Part shown: in pieces, positions 8,104 through 16,346 of the stretch
How the letters are laid out: each line of letters starts with the position of its first letter
How positions within the stretch are numbered: position 1 is the first letter of the stretch
From: Daejeonella sp.
Lineage (GTDB): Bacteria > Bacteroidota > Bacteroidia > Sphingobacteriales > Sphingobacteriaceae
Reading direction: 5' to 3'
Assembly (NCBI RefSeq): GCF_030695525.1
Contig: NZ_JAUYSS010000006.1
Span: 1-51,076, forward strand
DNA: 51,076 nt
Notes under the pieces: model-generated
What the model saw: the letters and a program-made list of their open reading frames with translations, nothing else
Database searches by the model: none
What the model was told of the DNA's origin: nothing
Made by a program: the position numbers and the translations under genes

Positions 8104-8898
8104 ATGAAATACATCTGCCTGATCAGTATTTTATTCCATTATTCTCTAAGTGCTCAAATTAACCCCGGTTCCAGATCAATAGCAATGGGATCAGCAGGTA
8201 CAGCATTACAGGATGTATGGTCAATACAGCAAAATAGTGCTGGTGCCGCAAACATTGATCGCCCAATATTTGCGCTGGCATATGAACAGCATTTTTTAGA
8301 CTCTGAACTAAGTACTCAAAGTGCAGTTTTTGGATTGCCTGTAAAGAATCATGTTTGGGGTCTTAGCTTTCAACGCTATGGAATCACTGAATACCTGGAA
8401 CAAACTGCCGGGCTTGCACTTTCCAGAAGTTTTTCTGCAGCACTTTCTATATCGCTATCCATTAAATATCATCAGGTCAGCATACCAGGCTATGGTAATG
8501 GTAAAGCTTTTTCTGTGGATGCAAGTATGCAATATAGTCTGAACGAAAGAATCCGTCTCGGCAGCTATATATACAATCCCGGCCAGAGCAGAATTCATGA
8601 ATATTCAGGTTCTCATATCCCTTCAGGGATTTCTGTTGGAATGGCGTTCAATTTAAGTGATAAGGTTTTGTTTGTCAGTGATCTGAATAAGAAGCTGGAT
8701 TTTGGAATGAATATCAGGATGGGGATTGAATATCAAATTATTAAGCGGTTTTATTTACGGGGCGGGATAAATTCAAATCCAATTAAACAGACAGGGGGAT
8801 TCGGATTAATATTCGGAAGGTTTACAGTGGATGCAGCTATATCATCGCATCCGATACTTGGGTATTCTCCAAATTTATCTTTTAACTATGAATTCTGA
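8104..8898 (+). CDS. PorV/PorQ-like outer-membrane beta-barrel protein
   Basis: This 264-residue protein has a signal peptide (MKYICLISILFHYSLSAQ). Next come a SRSIAMGSAGTALQDVWSIQ entry strand and QNSAGAANI, the 'MGsA.tAl.d..s...NPA.l' pattern of FadL/PorV/UPF0164-type barrels. The rest alternates hydrophobic and polar residues and ends in an aromatic (SFNYEF), as outer-membrane barrels do. The ATG at 8104 is preferred over an earlier in-frame one at 8068 because it starts the signal peptide. The last 11 bp overlap the helix-hairpin-helix barrel gene, which implies translational coupling. It may be an accessory barrel or a type IX-linked porin; that is inference. Confidence 0.7.
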   Translation: MKYICLISILFHYSLSAQINPGSRSIAMGSAGTALQDVWSIQQNSAGAANIDRPIFALAYEQHFLDSELSTQSAVFGLPVKNHVWGLSFQRYGITEYLEQTAGLALSRSFSAALSISLSIKYHQVSIPGYGNGKAFSVDASMQYSLNERIRLGSYIYNPGQSRIHEYSGSHIPSGISVGMAFNLSDKVLFVSDLNKKLDFGMNIRMGIEYQIIKRFYLRGGINSNPIKQTGGFGLIFGRFTVDAAISSHPILGYSPNLSFNYEF

Positions 8899-10933
8899 CT
8901 ACAGAGCGATTTATATGATGGTTTTGCTTTGTCTAATTCTGCGCATTCCCACTTACCCTCAGGTTCAGAATGATGATCTGATAGAACAAATACTGGAATC
9001 CATGGCTCCTGACCTTTCTGAGGATCACGATTATTCAGAAATTTCGGATCGGTTAAATCATTACAGAAGATCTCCTATCAATATTAATCTGGCAAGTAAG
9101 GATCAATTGCAGGAGCTATTCTTTATTTCTCCGATTCAGATCCACTCCATACTTAGCCACAGGGAAGAACAGGGGCTGTTTATGGATGTTCTTGAGTTAC
9201 AGAGTGTACCCGGATTTGATCCTCAGACACTAAGCTGGCTTTTAAATTTCATCGTTGTATTGCCCCCCGGACAGTTCACCTCTTTATCCTTTAAAAAGGT
9301 ATTTATGAATGCCGAACATGACTTAATGTTGAGGTTTGGACAAGTTTTAGAGAAGCAATCCGGGTATGCATCATCAAAATTATTAGAAAATGGAATATAT
9401 GCAGGCTCAGCAATGCGGATGTTTGCCAGATATCGATTTAACTTCTCGAATATATTTTTTGCTTCAGTTAATTTGGAGAAAGATGCCGGTGAGCCTTTAT
9501 CATTCAGCAATGGAGGCCGGGGTTTTGATTTTTATTCAGCAAATATTTCATATAAAGGAACCGGGATAATCAGAAAAGTAATTGCTGGTGATTATGCCCT
9601 GCAGTTTGGACAGGGATTGAGCATGTGGGCCGGAGCAGGATTTGGCAAAGGAGCAAACCTGGGTACAATTGCAAAACAGGACCTGGGCCTTAGACCTTAC
9701 AGTTCAGTAAATGAATCCTTATTCATGCGTGGCATCTCAGCTACATTTGGGTTAAGGAAATTTTTATTTACGCCATTTTATTCAGGAAGAAGACTTGATG
9801 CTGGAAAGGCTGATTCAAATATGGAGATCAGTTCACTGCAGATAAGTGGTTTGCACCGGACAAAAACTGAGATTTTTAATAAAAATGCTGTATCACAGCG
9901 CGTATATGGTGCTAATGCTCAATACCTTAACAGGGATTTGAATGTAGGATTGACAGCTTATTTTACCCGCTTCAGTATTCCGTTTGCAAACGGGAAGGCA
10001 CTTTATCAGCAGTATAATTTCAAAGGTGAGACCCTCAACAATTTGAGCCTGAATTACAGTTATACATTTAAGAGTTCCTATGTTTTTGGTGAGGTGGCCC
10101 ATAGTTTAAATTCCGGTTTTGCCTTTATAAATGGTTTAATCAGCAGTATAGCTTCCCCAGTCTCTTTGGTAATGTTCTATCGTAATTATGAAAAAGATTA
10201 TCATTCATTTTTTAACCAGGGCATTGCCGAAGCCTCAAATGCGGTTAATGAGCGAGGGTTTTATTCAGGTCTGGCCATCAAGTTTAACAAGGGTTTGGAA
10301 CTTTATACCTATTCAGATTTTTTCAGGTTTCCCTGGTTAAAATTCAGGGCCGATGCTCCTTCTTCTGGTTATGAATTCTTTACGCAAATCAGTTATACAC
10401 CCGACAAGCTTTTTAAGCTTACTGGCAGGTTCAGGCAACAGATCAGGGAAGAGAACGCTGAAGATTCCGGATCAGGATTGGAAATCGTGGATAAGCAGGA
10501 TTTAAGGCTTGAGCTATCTTATAAGATCAGTCATAATTTTTCTATCAGGAACCGTGCAGAAATTGTTCGTTATCGCAAGGGTATTCTGAATCCGGAATTT
10601 GGTTTTCTGAGTTTTCAGGATATTATCTACGAGCCTTTGGGTTCAAAAATTTCAGGGAATGTTCGTTTTGCAATTTTTGAAACCTCCGGGTTCAATACAA
10701 GGATCTATTCTTATGAGAATGATGTTTTGTACTCTTATTCCGTTCCTGCCTACCAGGGGAAGGGGATCAGGTTTTATTTCAATGGCAGATATAAGATATC
10801 AGGCAGTACTGATCTCTGGTTTCGGTATGCTTTAAGCAGCTACCATGGCCAGGAAACAGTTGGAAATGGGGGAGACCTGATTAATGGCAATAAGCGTTCT
10901 GATATCAGGGTACAGTTGCGTTTTCAGTTCTGA
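8888..10933 (+). CDS. exported ComEA-type helix-hairpin-helix protein fused to a beta-barrel
   Basis: This 681-residue protein has a short N-terminal hydrophobic export segment (about 8-20). Residues about 66-118 form a ComEA-like double helix-hairpin-helix: ININLASKDQLQELFFISP, then HREEQGLF and VPGF. The remaining 550 residues are beta-rich with repeated aromatic strands and end in a barrel-type signature (VQLRFQF). ComEA HHH domains bind double-stranded DNA during transformation. Here the domain would sit in the periplasm, attached to a probable outer-membrane barrel. The start overlaps the PorV-like gene by 11 bp, and the stop is 2 nt before comEC. Such proteins occur across Bacteroidota, as far as I recall without a settled function. 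Confidence 0.75.
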   Translation: MNSDYRAIYMMVLLCLILRIPTYPQVQNDDLIEQILESMAPDLSEDHDYSEISDRLNHYRRSPININLASKDQLQELFFISPIQIHSILSHREEQGLFMDVLELQSVPGFDPQTLSWLLNFIVVLPPGQFTSLSFKKVFMNAEHDLMLRFGQVLEKQSGYASSKLLENGIYAGSAMRMFARYRFNFSNIFFASVNLEKDAGEPLSFSNGGRGFDFYSANISYKGTGIIRKVIAGDYALQFGQGLSMWAGAGFGKGANLGTIAKQDLGLRPYSSVNESLFMRGISATFGLRKFLFTPFYSGRRLDAGKADSNMEISSLQISGLHRTKTEIFNKNAVSQRVYGANAQYLNRDLNVGLTAYFTRFSIPFANGKALYQQYNFKGETLNNLSLNYSYTFKSSYVFGEVAHSLNSGFAFINGLISSIASPVSLVMFYRNYEKDYHSFFNQGIAEASNAVNERGFYSGLAIKFNKGLELYTYSDFFRFPWLKFRADAPSSGYEFFTQISYTPDKLFKLTGRFRQQIREENAEDSGSGLEIVDKQDLRLELSYKISHNFSIRNRAEIVRYRKGILNPEFGFLSFQDIIYEPLGSKISGNVRFAIFETSGFNTRIYSYENDVLYSYSVPAYQGKGIRFYFNGRYKISGSTDLWFRYALSSYHGQETVGNGGDLINGNKRSDIRVQLRFQF

Positions 10934-10935
10934 TT

Positions 10936-13032
10936 ATGTTCTACACAGGAGAAGTTCCTTTCGTTCGATTTCTTATACCCATAATAGTTGGGATAATTTC
11001 AGCAAGATTATTTGCGCATCCTTTCTTCATCAACTCTGGGTTAGGGTTTTGTCTCTTCACGCTTTGCATTTTCCTGTTTCTGCTTATTAAATATAAACGG
11101 TTTTCCCTTTTCAGAATGGCATGGATTTTTGGTTTGATCATTCATTTATTCCTCTATATTCTCAGTTTCAGCCTTACTGTATATTACTCAGATCGGTTTG
11201 ACCCACTAAGATTCAACAATTTTAAAACAGACTTATTAATTCTTAAGGTTCAAACTGAACCTAAATTAACCAATGCTACTTTTCGTTTTGAGGGTGAAGT
11301 GATTGGAGTTTATACTCAGGATACTGTTAAACAGAGCAGCGGAAAAATATTGATCTCACTTGAAGCAGATTCTAACATTAACTACCTGCCAGATTACGGG
11401 GATATTTTGCTGATTCCTGCATTATATCATGCCCTCGAACCCCCTTACAATCCCGGGGAGTTTGATTATAAGGCATTTATGGAAAACAGGCAGATTTACT
11501 TTCAATCTTTTGTTCCCTCAGATCAATTTCAGGTGTTGGCGCGCGATGCAGGTAATCCTGTGATATCATTTGCTTTGTCTTTAAGAAGGGAACTGATTGG
11601 TAAGTACAATAACTATCTGCCTGATCCGGATGCGGCGGCTTTGGCATCGACTTTAATTTTAGGGTATCGGGCAGATTTGAATAAGGATGTCATAGAGGCC
11701 TATTCAAAAACTGGAACTATGCATGTTTTATCAGTGTCGGGAATGCATGTAGGTATCGTATTTCTTGTATTGTCAGTTTTACTCAGGCCAATGGATAAAA
11801 GCAAACCTCTGATTTTAATACGAATTCTGTTCATCCTTTCTGCAATCTGGTTCTATGCCCTGATTAGTGGTTTTTCATCACCTGTTTGCCGGGCTGCATT
11901 AATGATCAGCTTTGTGGTAATTGGAAAAGCACTAAAAAGAAATCAGAACTCCTATAATTTGATTGCAGTTTCAGCATTTTTCCTGCTTTTATATAACCCG
12001 TTTTATCTCTTTGATGTAGGATTTCAGCTTTCTTACCTGGCTGTTTGCGGACTGGTTTACTTCCATCCTAAATTGTATCACACCTTGTATTTCAGAAACA
12101 AGTTTATCGATTATGTATGGAGTTACTCCGCCCTGTCTGTGGCTGCCCAGTTAGCCACTTTCCCACTGAGTTTATATTATTTTCATCACTTTCCGCTATA
12201 TTTCCTGATCAGTAATTTGCTTATTGTTTTACCTGTTACAATCATTATGTATACAGGGATTTTGCTTCTCGCCATTCCATTTAAACTTCTGCTTGTCCCA
12301 ATTGGAATTTTTTTGAGTGAATTAATTCATCTCACAAATAATACTCTATTCCGGATAGAGAATCTGCCTTATGCAAGCCTCTCGGGATTATGGATCAATG
12401 GCATTCAACTTTTTCTGGTTTGCACTCTGATTCTAACTCTGTCCCTTGGGGTAAAATTCAGATTAAAAAGCTTAATGATTTCAACAGTAATACTTTTTCT
12501 GATCCTTCAAATAAGCTTTTCAATGGATCGGATTCTGAATTATAGAAAGGAAGAATTGATATTTTTTAGTCTTAGAAATAAATCCGCCATTGCTTATACC
12601 AAAAGAACTAAAAGCATAGTTCTGGCAGATTTCGAGTCTACAGACAGGACGTATTCTTATTCCATTAAGCCAGCATTGGAAAGCCGTGGAAGTCCTGAAA
12701 TCCACTTGCTGGATATTGAAAGCCAGTTTAAAACCAATTCATACTGGTCGGATTCCAATTTTATGCAATTTGGAAATTTCAGGGTGTTAAGATGGGACAG
12801 AAAAATCAGCTTACCCAATATGGGTAAAAGATTGAAGGTAGATATTCTTGTTTTGAGTCAAAATCCGGTTCAGGATTTAGAAGATATCAATGCTATTGTT
12901 GAGTTTAAGAAAGTTCTGATCGACCCGACCAATACTGATTATAAGATTAAATTCTGGCTAGCAGAAGCTGCAAAATTGAATCTTTCCGTGTATGTTTTGA
13001 AGAATTCACCTGCTTATATTATCAAACTATAG
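10936..13032 (+). CDS. comEC: ComEC/Rec2-family DNA-uptake channel protein
   Basis: This 698-residue polytopic inner-membrane protein has an N-terminal helical pair, then a DUF4131 soluble OB-like domain (about 45-185). The Competence domain follows (about 215-490), with the family's HVLSVSGMHVGIVF motif and SGFSSPVCRAALMI. ComEC carries single-stranded DNA into the cytoplasm during transformation. The C-terminal region (about 520-698) keeps the outline of a metallo-beta-lactamase domain (VDILVLSQNP) but lacks the HxHxDH metal motif, so nuclease activity there is unlikely. The gene follows the HHH-barrel gene by 2 nt, which suggests an operon with it. Confidence 0.88.
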   Translation: MFYTGEVPFVRFLIPIIVGIISARLFAHPFFINSGLGFCLFTLCIFLFLLIKYKRFSLFRMAWIFGLIIHLFLYILSFSLTVYYSDRFDPLRFNNFKTDLLILKVQTEPKLTNATFRFEGEVIGVYTQDTVKQSSGKILISLEADSNINYLPDYGDILLIPALYHALEPPYNPGEFDYKAFMENRQIYFQSFVPSDQFQVLARDAGNPVISFALSLRRELIGKYNNYLPDPDAAALASTLILGYRADLNKDVIEAYSKTGTMHVLSVSGMHVGIVFLVLSVLLRPMDKSKPLILIRILFILSAIWFYALISGFSSPVCRAALMISFVVIGKALKRNQNSYNLIAVSAFFLLLYNPFYLFDVGFQLSYLAVCGLVYFHPKLYHTLYFRNKFIDYVWSYSALSVAAQLATFPLSLYYFHHFPLYFLISNLLIVLPVTIIMYTGILLLAIPFKLLLVPIGIFLSELIHLTNNTLFRIENLPYASLSGLWINGIQLFLVCTLILTLSLGVKFRLKSLMISTVILFLILQISFSMDRILNYRKEELIFFSLRNKSAIAYTKRTKSIVLADFESTDRTYSYSIKPALESRGSPEIHLLDIESQFKTNSYWSDSNFMQFGNFRVLRWDRKISLPNMGKRLKVDILVLSQNPVQDLEDINAIVEFKKVLIDPTNTDYKIKFWLAEAAKLNLSVYVLKNSPAYIIKL

Positions 13033-13042
13033 TAATTTGGGT

Positions 13043-13050
13043 TAATTTTG
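13043..13050 (+). promoter_or_regulatory. candidate -7 box before the enoyl-CoA hydratase gene
   Basis: TAATTTTG fits TAnnTTTG and lies 38 nt before the ATG at 13089, in the only noncoding gap of the 8.1-14.9 kb run. No matching -33 TTTG is seen. It could give the enoyl-CoA hydratase and phosphoesterase genes their own transcript. Confidence 0.35.
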
Positions 13051-13088
13051 ATCAGATCAGGTCCGATTATTTACACAGGGAATCAACA

Positions 13089-13862
13089 ATGGAATTGCTG
13101 GAATATTATACAACTGATAGGATAGGGAATATTACAATTAACCGGCCTGAGAAGCGAAATGCTTTAAATCCGGAACTTGTATTGTCACTGACAAATGCTT
13201 TTAAAGCTGCTATTGATGATGAAGATGTTAAGGTCATTATACTTAAGGCCAATGGAGAAGTATTTAGTGCCGGCGCCGATTTGGATTACCTGAAACATCT
13301 ACAGACTAATACTGAAGAGGATAATTTGAAAGATACCAATCTGTTGAAAGATCTTTTTTTATTAATATACAAGTCCCCAAAACTGGTAATTGCGCAGGTT
13401 GAAGGCCATGCTATAGCCGGGGGCTGCGGACTGATATCAGTGTGTGATCTGGTATTCTCAGTCCCCGAAGCAAAATTTGCTTATACTGAGGTTAGGATTG
13501 GTTTTATCCCCGCTCTCGTTACCTGTTTTCTGCTTAGAAGACTAGGCGAAGGAAGAGCAAAGGAATTATTGCTTAGCGGAGAACTAATTGATGCTCAAAC
13601 TGCTTCTAATTATGGATTGATCAATTTTATTTGTCCTAAAGCAGAAATTGCTGCACTGGTAAAGGCCTATGCGCAAAAATTTGTTGAATCTGTTTCTGCA
13701 AATTCTGTAGCGCTTGGAAAAGCACTCATTAACTCTGTTCAGGATCTTTCCCTGGAAGACAGTTTGAATTTAGCCGTAAAGATGAACGTAGAAACCCGTT
13801 CATCTGTTGATTGTAAAAAGGGAATTTCTGCCTTTTTAAATAAAGAGAAGCTGAAGTGGTAA
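13089..13862 (+). CDS. enoyl-CoA hydratase/isomerase family protein (methylglutaconyl-CoA hydratase-like)
   Basis: This 257-residue crotonase-fold enzyme shows NRPEKRNALNPELV, the oxyanion-hole segment FSAGADLDYL, and GHAIAGGCGLISVCDLVF. The first catalytic Glu of typical enoyl-CoA hydratases (GGGxEL) is Gly here, while the second is kept (FAYTEVRIGFIPA). That pattern, with IPALVTCFLLRR, recalls LiuC-type 3-methylglutaconyl-CoA hydratases of leucine breakdown. A general short-chain hydratase or isomerase remains possible. It overlaps the following phosphoesterase by 7 bp. No other leucine-degradation gene is in the window; a 3-hydroxyacyl-CoA dehydrogenase is 15 kb away. Confidence 0.85.
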   Translation: MELLEYYTTDRIGNITINRPEKRNALNPELVLSLTNAFKAAIDDEDVKVIILKANGEVFSAGADLDYLKHLQTNTEEDNLKDTNLLKDLFLLIYKSPKLVIAQVEGHAIAGGCGLISVCDLVFSVPEAKFAYTEVRIGFIPALVTCFLLRRLGEGRAKELLLSGELIDAQTASNYGLINFICPKAEIAALVKAYAQKFVESVSANSVALGKALINSVQDLSLEDSLNLAVKMNVETRSSVDCKKGISAFLNKEKLKW

Positions 13863-14941
13863 AACCTGAAACTAAACCATCAATGATGCAATCCGGAGGA
13901 AAGGAAAAAAAGACTTACGAGATATTTTTGATTGGTGATACTGGAAATGTGGCCAGACATGGGCCTGATCCCGTCCTGGAAATGATGCGATCTCATTTCG
14001 ATACAGATCAACATTCTGCGGTTATCTTTCTTGGAGATAATATCTATCCTAAAGGCTTACCTCCGGAAGGTGCTATTCTTCGAAAAGATGCAGAGAATGC
14101 ATTAATTGCGCATAAAGAAGCCTTGAAGGATTATCATGGTAAGGTGCTGTTTATTTCAGGAAATCACGACTGGAACAAAGGACGGGAAGGCGGCTATGAA
14201 TATATTTTAAGGCAGGAGAAATACCTCGAAAAGCTATTTGGTAAGACGGTAATGTATCCTACTAATGGTTGCCCGGGTCCAACAGAGATCAATGTAAATC
14301 CGAATGTGACCCTTGTGCTGATAAATACCCAATGGTGGCTTCAACCTGGTTTCAGACCCATCGGGCAAAGTTTTGGCTGCAGGGTAGAATCGGAGGAAGA
14401 TTTTTTTAAACATTTGATTACAATCCTTGAAAATAACAAGGATAAGCGAGTAATCATTGCCGGACATGCACCTGTTTACAGCTATGCTATCCATGGCGGC
14501 CGGTATAAGTTAAGACATCACTTATTCCCTTTTACCATTTTCCATCGCAAAGCATATTTCCCTCTGCCTATTCTGGGTTCGTTATTGCCTATTTACCGAA
14601 AGTATTTTGGGGCAAAAGAAGATATTGCCCATCCACGTTACAGGCATTTGCGGCATCGTCTCATTGAGATATTTAAAAGTCATCCGGGCATTATTTATGT
14701 CTCCGGACATGAGCATAATCTTCAGCATATTGCAAAAGATCATAATCATTATATAGTCAGCGGAGCCGGCTCGAAACTTAAATATGTTTTACAGACAGGG
14801 AAAAACCTCAAATTTGGAATGAAAGCAAAAGGATTTTTTAAATTAAAGTTTGAAAATAATGGCTCAGTTTATATTTCAGCCTGGGTAATTGATCACAATG
14901 CTGAAATGGGGAAAATGGTTTATGATTTTAAGATCGACTAG
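13856..14941 (+). CDS. calcineurin-like metallophosphoesterase
   Basis: This 361-residue protein carries the five metallophosphoesterase blocks: LIGDTGN (GDxG), FLGDNIYPKG (GDNxY), SGNHDWNKG (GNHD), IAGHAPVYSY (GHxP) and SGHEHNLQHI (GHxH). Two metal ions would be bound by these Asp, Asn and His residues. No signal peptide is seen, so it is probably cytoplasmic. The layout resembles purple-acid-phosphatase-type relatives in Bacteroidota; its substrate is unknown. The GTG start at 13856 overlaps the upstream gene by 7 bp. An ATG at 13883 is the alternative. The 3' end overlaps the convergent lipid kinase gene by 4 bp. Confidence 0.85.
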   Translation: MVKPETKPSMMQSGGKEKKTYEIFLIGDTGNVARHGPDPVLEMMRSHFDTDQHSAVIFLGDNIYPKGLPPEGAILRKDAENALIAHKEALKDYHGKVLFISGNHDWNKGREGGYEYILRQEKYLEKLFGKTVMYPTNGCPGPTEINVNPNVTLVLINTQWWLQPGFRPIGQSFGCRVESEEDFFKHLITILENNKDKRVIIAGHAPVYSYAIHGGRYKLRHHLFPFTIFHRKAYFPLPILGSLLPIYRKYFGAKEDIAHPRYRHLRHRLIEIFKSHPGIIYVSGHEHNLQHIAKDHNHYIVSGAGSKLKYVLQTGKNLKFGMKAKGFFKLKFENNGSVYISAWVIDHNAEMGKMVYDFKID

Positions 14942-15837
14942 GGAACTTTAACAAGGAGTGCTTTGTGTAAACATTCAATTGATATTTCCTTTACTTTACC
15001 CAGAACCTCGCCATCTACCTGAAGTGTTGTTTTTCTACTGCTGATAACTTGTGCTTTAACACAACTGATGATCTCCACATAATCCGAAGTGTGCAATTTA
15101 TTCATAAACATTTTCCAGGTAATCGATAAAAGCTTGATTGGTGGAAAAGGCTTGATGATTACAAGTTCAAATTTACCATCGTCGAGGATTCCTTTTGGAT
15201 TGATTACTGCTCCGGTACCATATTGTGAAGCATTGGCGAAGGTAATGGAAACACCTTTTCTTCGGATTGTTTTACCATCGCAGGATATATTGAATACATA
15301 TTTTTTAAGCAGAAACATTTCTCCGAAAAGGTGCCTGGCATAAGTCAGAATGCCTCTTTTTGGATCTTTTTCAAAACGCTTTACTACTCTTGCATTCAGA
15401 CCGACATCTGCCAGATGGATACAAATCCTGTCGTTGATCTTAATAAGATCAATGGCCTTTGTTTTTCCTTTAACCAGGATTTCTAAAGCGCTTTCAGTTT
15501 TACCCTGAATATGCAACTCCTTTGCCATCCCATTTGCAGAGCCTTGTGGAATAATTGCAAGAGGAATCCCTGTATGTGCAAGTATTCCTGCCATTAGATT
15601 TATGGTTCCATCACCACCTGCGGCCGCAACAATGTCAGGTTTATATTGATTAATAGTGTTGGAAATTCGTTCTTTATCATCACCACTCATTATAATGAGC
15701 TGATAATCAAATCCGTCAGTTTCTGATTGCCAGGAAATTAGCTTTTTAAGGTTTCTCTCTCCACCATGACCTGATTTGGGATTTATGACGAACAATATCC
15801 TTAAAGGAGTTGCTGGAGATTTTTTCTGCCCTGGCAT
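14938..15837 (-). CDS. diacylglycerol kinase-family lipid kinase (DgkB/YegS-like)
   Basis: This 299-residue protein of the DAGK-catalytic family shows VINPKSGHGG (near the N-terminus), the nucleotide-binding AAAGGDGTINLMAG and IIPQGSANGMAKEL motifs. A C-terminal beta-rich domain follows with DDGKFELVIIKPF and LQVDGEVLG, typical of YegS/DgkB. It would phosphorylate a diacylglycerol or another membrane lipid at the cytoplasmic face. The frame can start at a TTG (15843), but the ATG at 15835-15837 is only 2 nt after the MerR stop and is the better start. It is probably co-transcribed with the MerR gene. Confidence 0.87.
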   Translation of the reverse strand: MPGQKKSPATPLRILFVINPKSGHGGERNLKKLISWQSETDGFDYQLIIMSGDDKERISNTINQYKPDIVAAAGGDGTINLMAGILAHTGIPLAIIPQGSANGMAKELHIQGKTESALEILVKGKTKAIDLIKINDRICIHLADVGLNARVVKRFEKDPKRGILTYARHLFGEMFLLKKYVFNISCDGKTIRRKGVSITFANASQYGTGAVINPKGILDDGKFELVIIKPFPPIKLLSITWKMFMNKLHTSDYVEIISCVKAQVISSRKTTLQVDGEVLGKVKEISIECLHKALLVKVP

Positions 15838-15839
15838 AA

Positions 15840-16175
15840 TCAAAGTTGTTCCTTTACCTCAAGCAGAAATTGTTTCAGGCGCTCCAGAGAGTCAATTACC
15901 TTTTGGTTCTCTTTTACTTCAGCCTTATTGCTACGCAGATAATCTTTAGCACCCTGAAGAGTGTAGCCCTTTTCTTTCACAAGATTGAATATAATCTTCA
16001 GATTCTCAACATCATCGGCACTGAACAGGCGATTTCCCTTTTTATTTTTCTTAGGCTGGAGAATCTCAAATTCCCGTTCATAAAAACGAATCTGGGATGC
16101 ATTAACATCAAACATTCGGGTCACCTCACCCATACTGTAGTATAATTTTGTAATGTCGCGCTCTTTGTAAGGCAT
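15840..16175 (-). CDS. MerR-family transcriptional regulator
   Basis: This 111-residue protein has a MerR winged-helix DNA-binding domain: YSMGEVTRMFDVNASQIRFY then EREFEILQPKKNKKGNRLFS and the second-helix region DDVENLKIIFNLVKEKGYTL. A short coiled-coil tail for dimerisation follows (NQKVIDSLERLKQFLLEVKEQ). There are no cysteines and no effector domain, so a ligand cannot be guessed. Such short MerR proteins are standard in Bacteroidota. It is transcribed away from alaS and lies 2 nt before the lipid kinase gene, so the two likely share a promoter in 16176-16346. Confidence 0.88.
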   Translation of the reverse strand: MPYKERDITKLYYSMGEVTRMFDVNASQIRFYEREFEILQPKKNKKGNRLFSADDVENLKIIFNLVKEKGYTLQGAKDYLRSNKAEVKENQKVIDSLERLKQFLLEVKEQL

Positions 16176-16321
16176 GCCAATGATTTTGCTTTTGTAAAAC
16201 TACTAAATTTGAATCGAAGCAATAAAAATTAATATGCTTTGAATAATGATAACGCATAAATGCCCAAAGCATTACTCGCAGGCTATTTCATATTCTCTCC
16301 ATAAAAAACACATATCTGTAT

Positions 16322-16329
16322 TATATTTG
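16322..16329 (+). promoter_or_regulatory. -7 box (TATATTTG) for alaS
   Basis: TATATTTG fits TAnnTTTG and ends 17 nt before the alaS ATG, a good distance for a short leader. No clear -33 TTTG is seen 19 nt upstream. Confidence 0.5.
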
Positions 16330-16346
16330 CAGAATAGCTAATCAGG

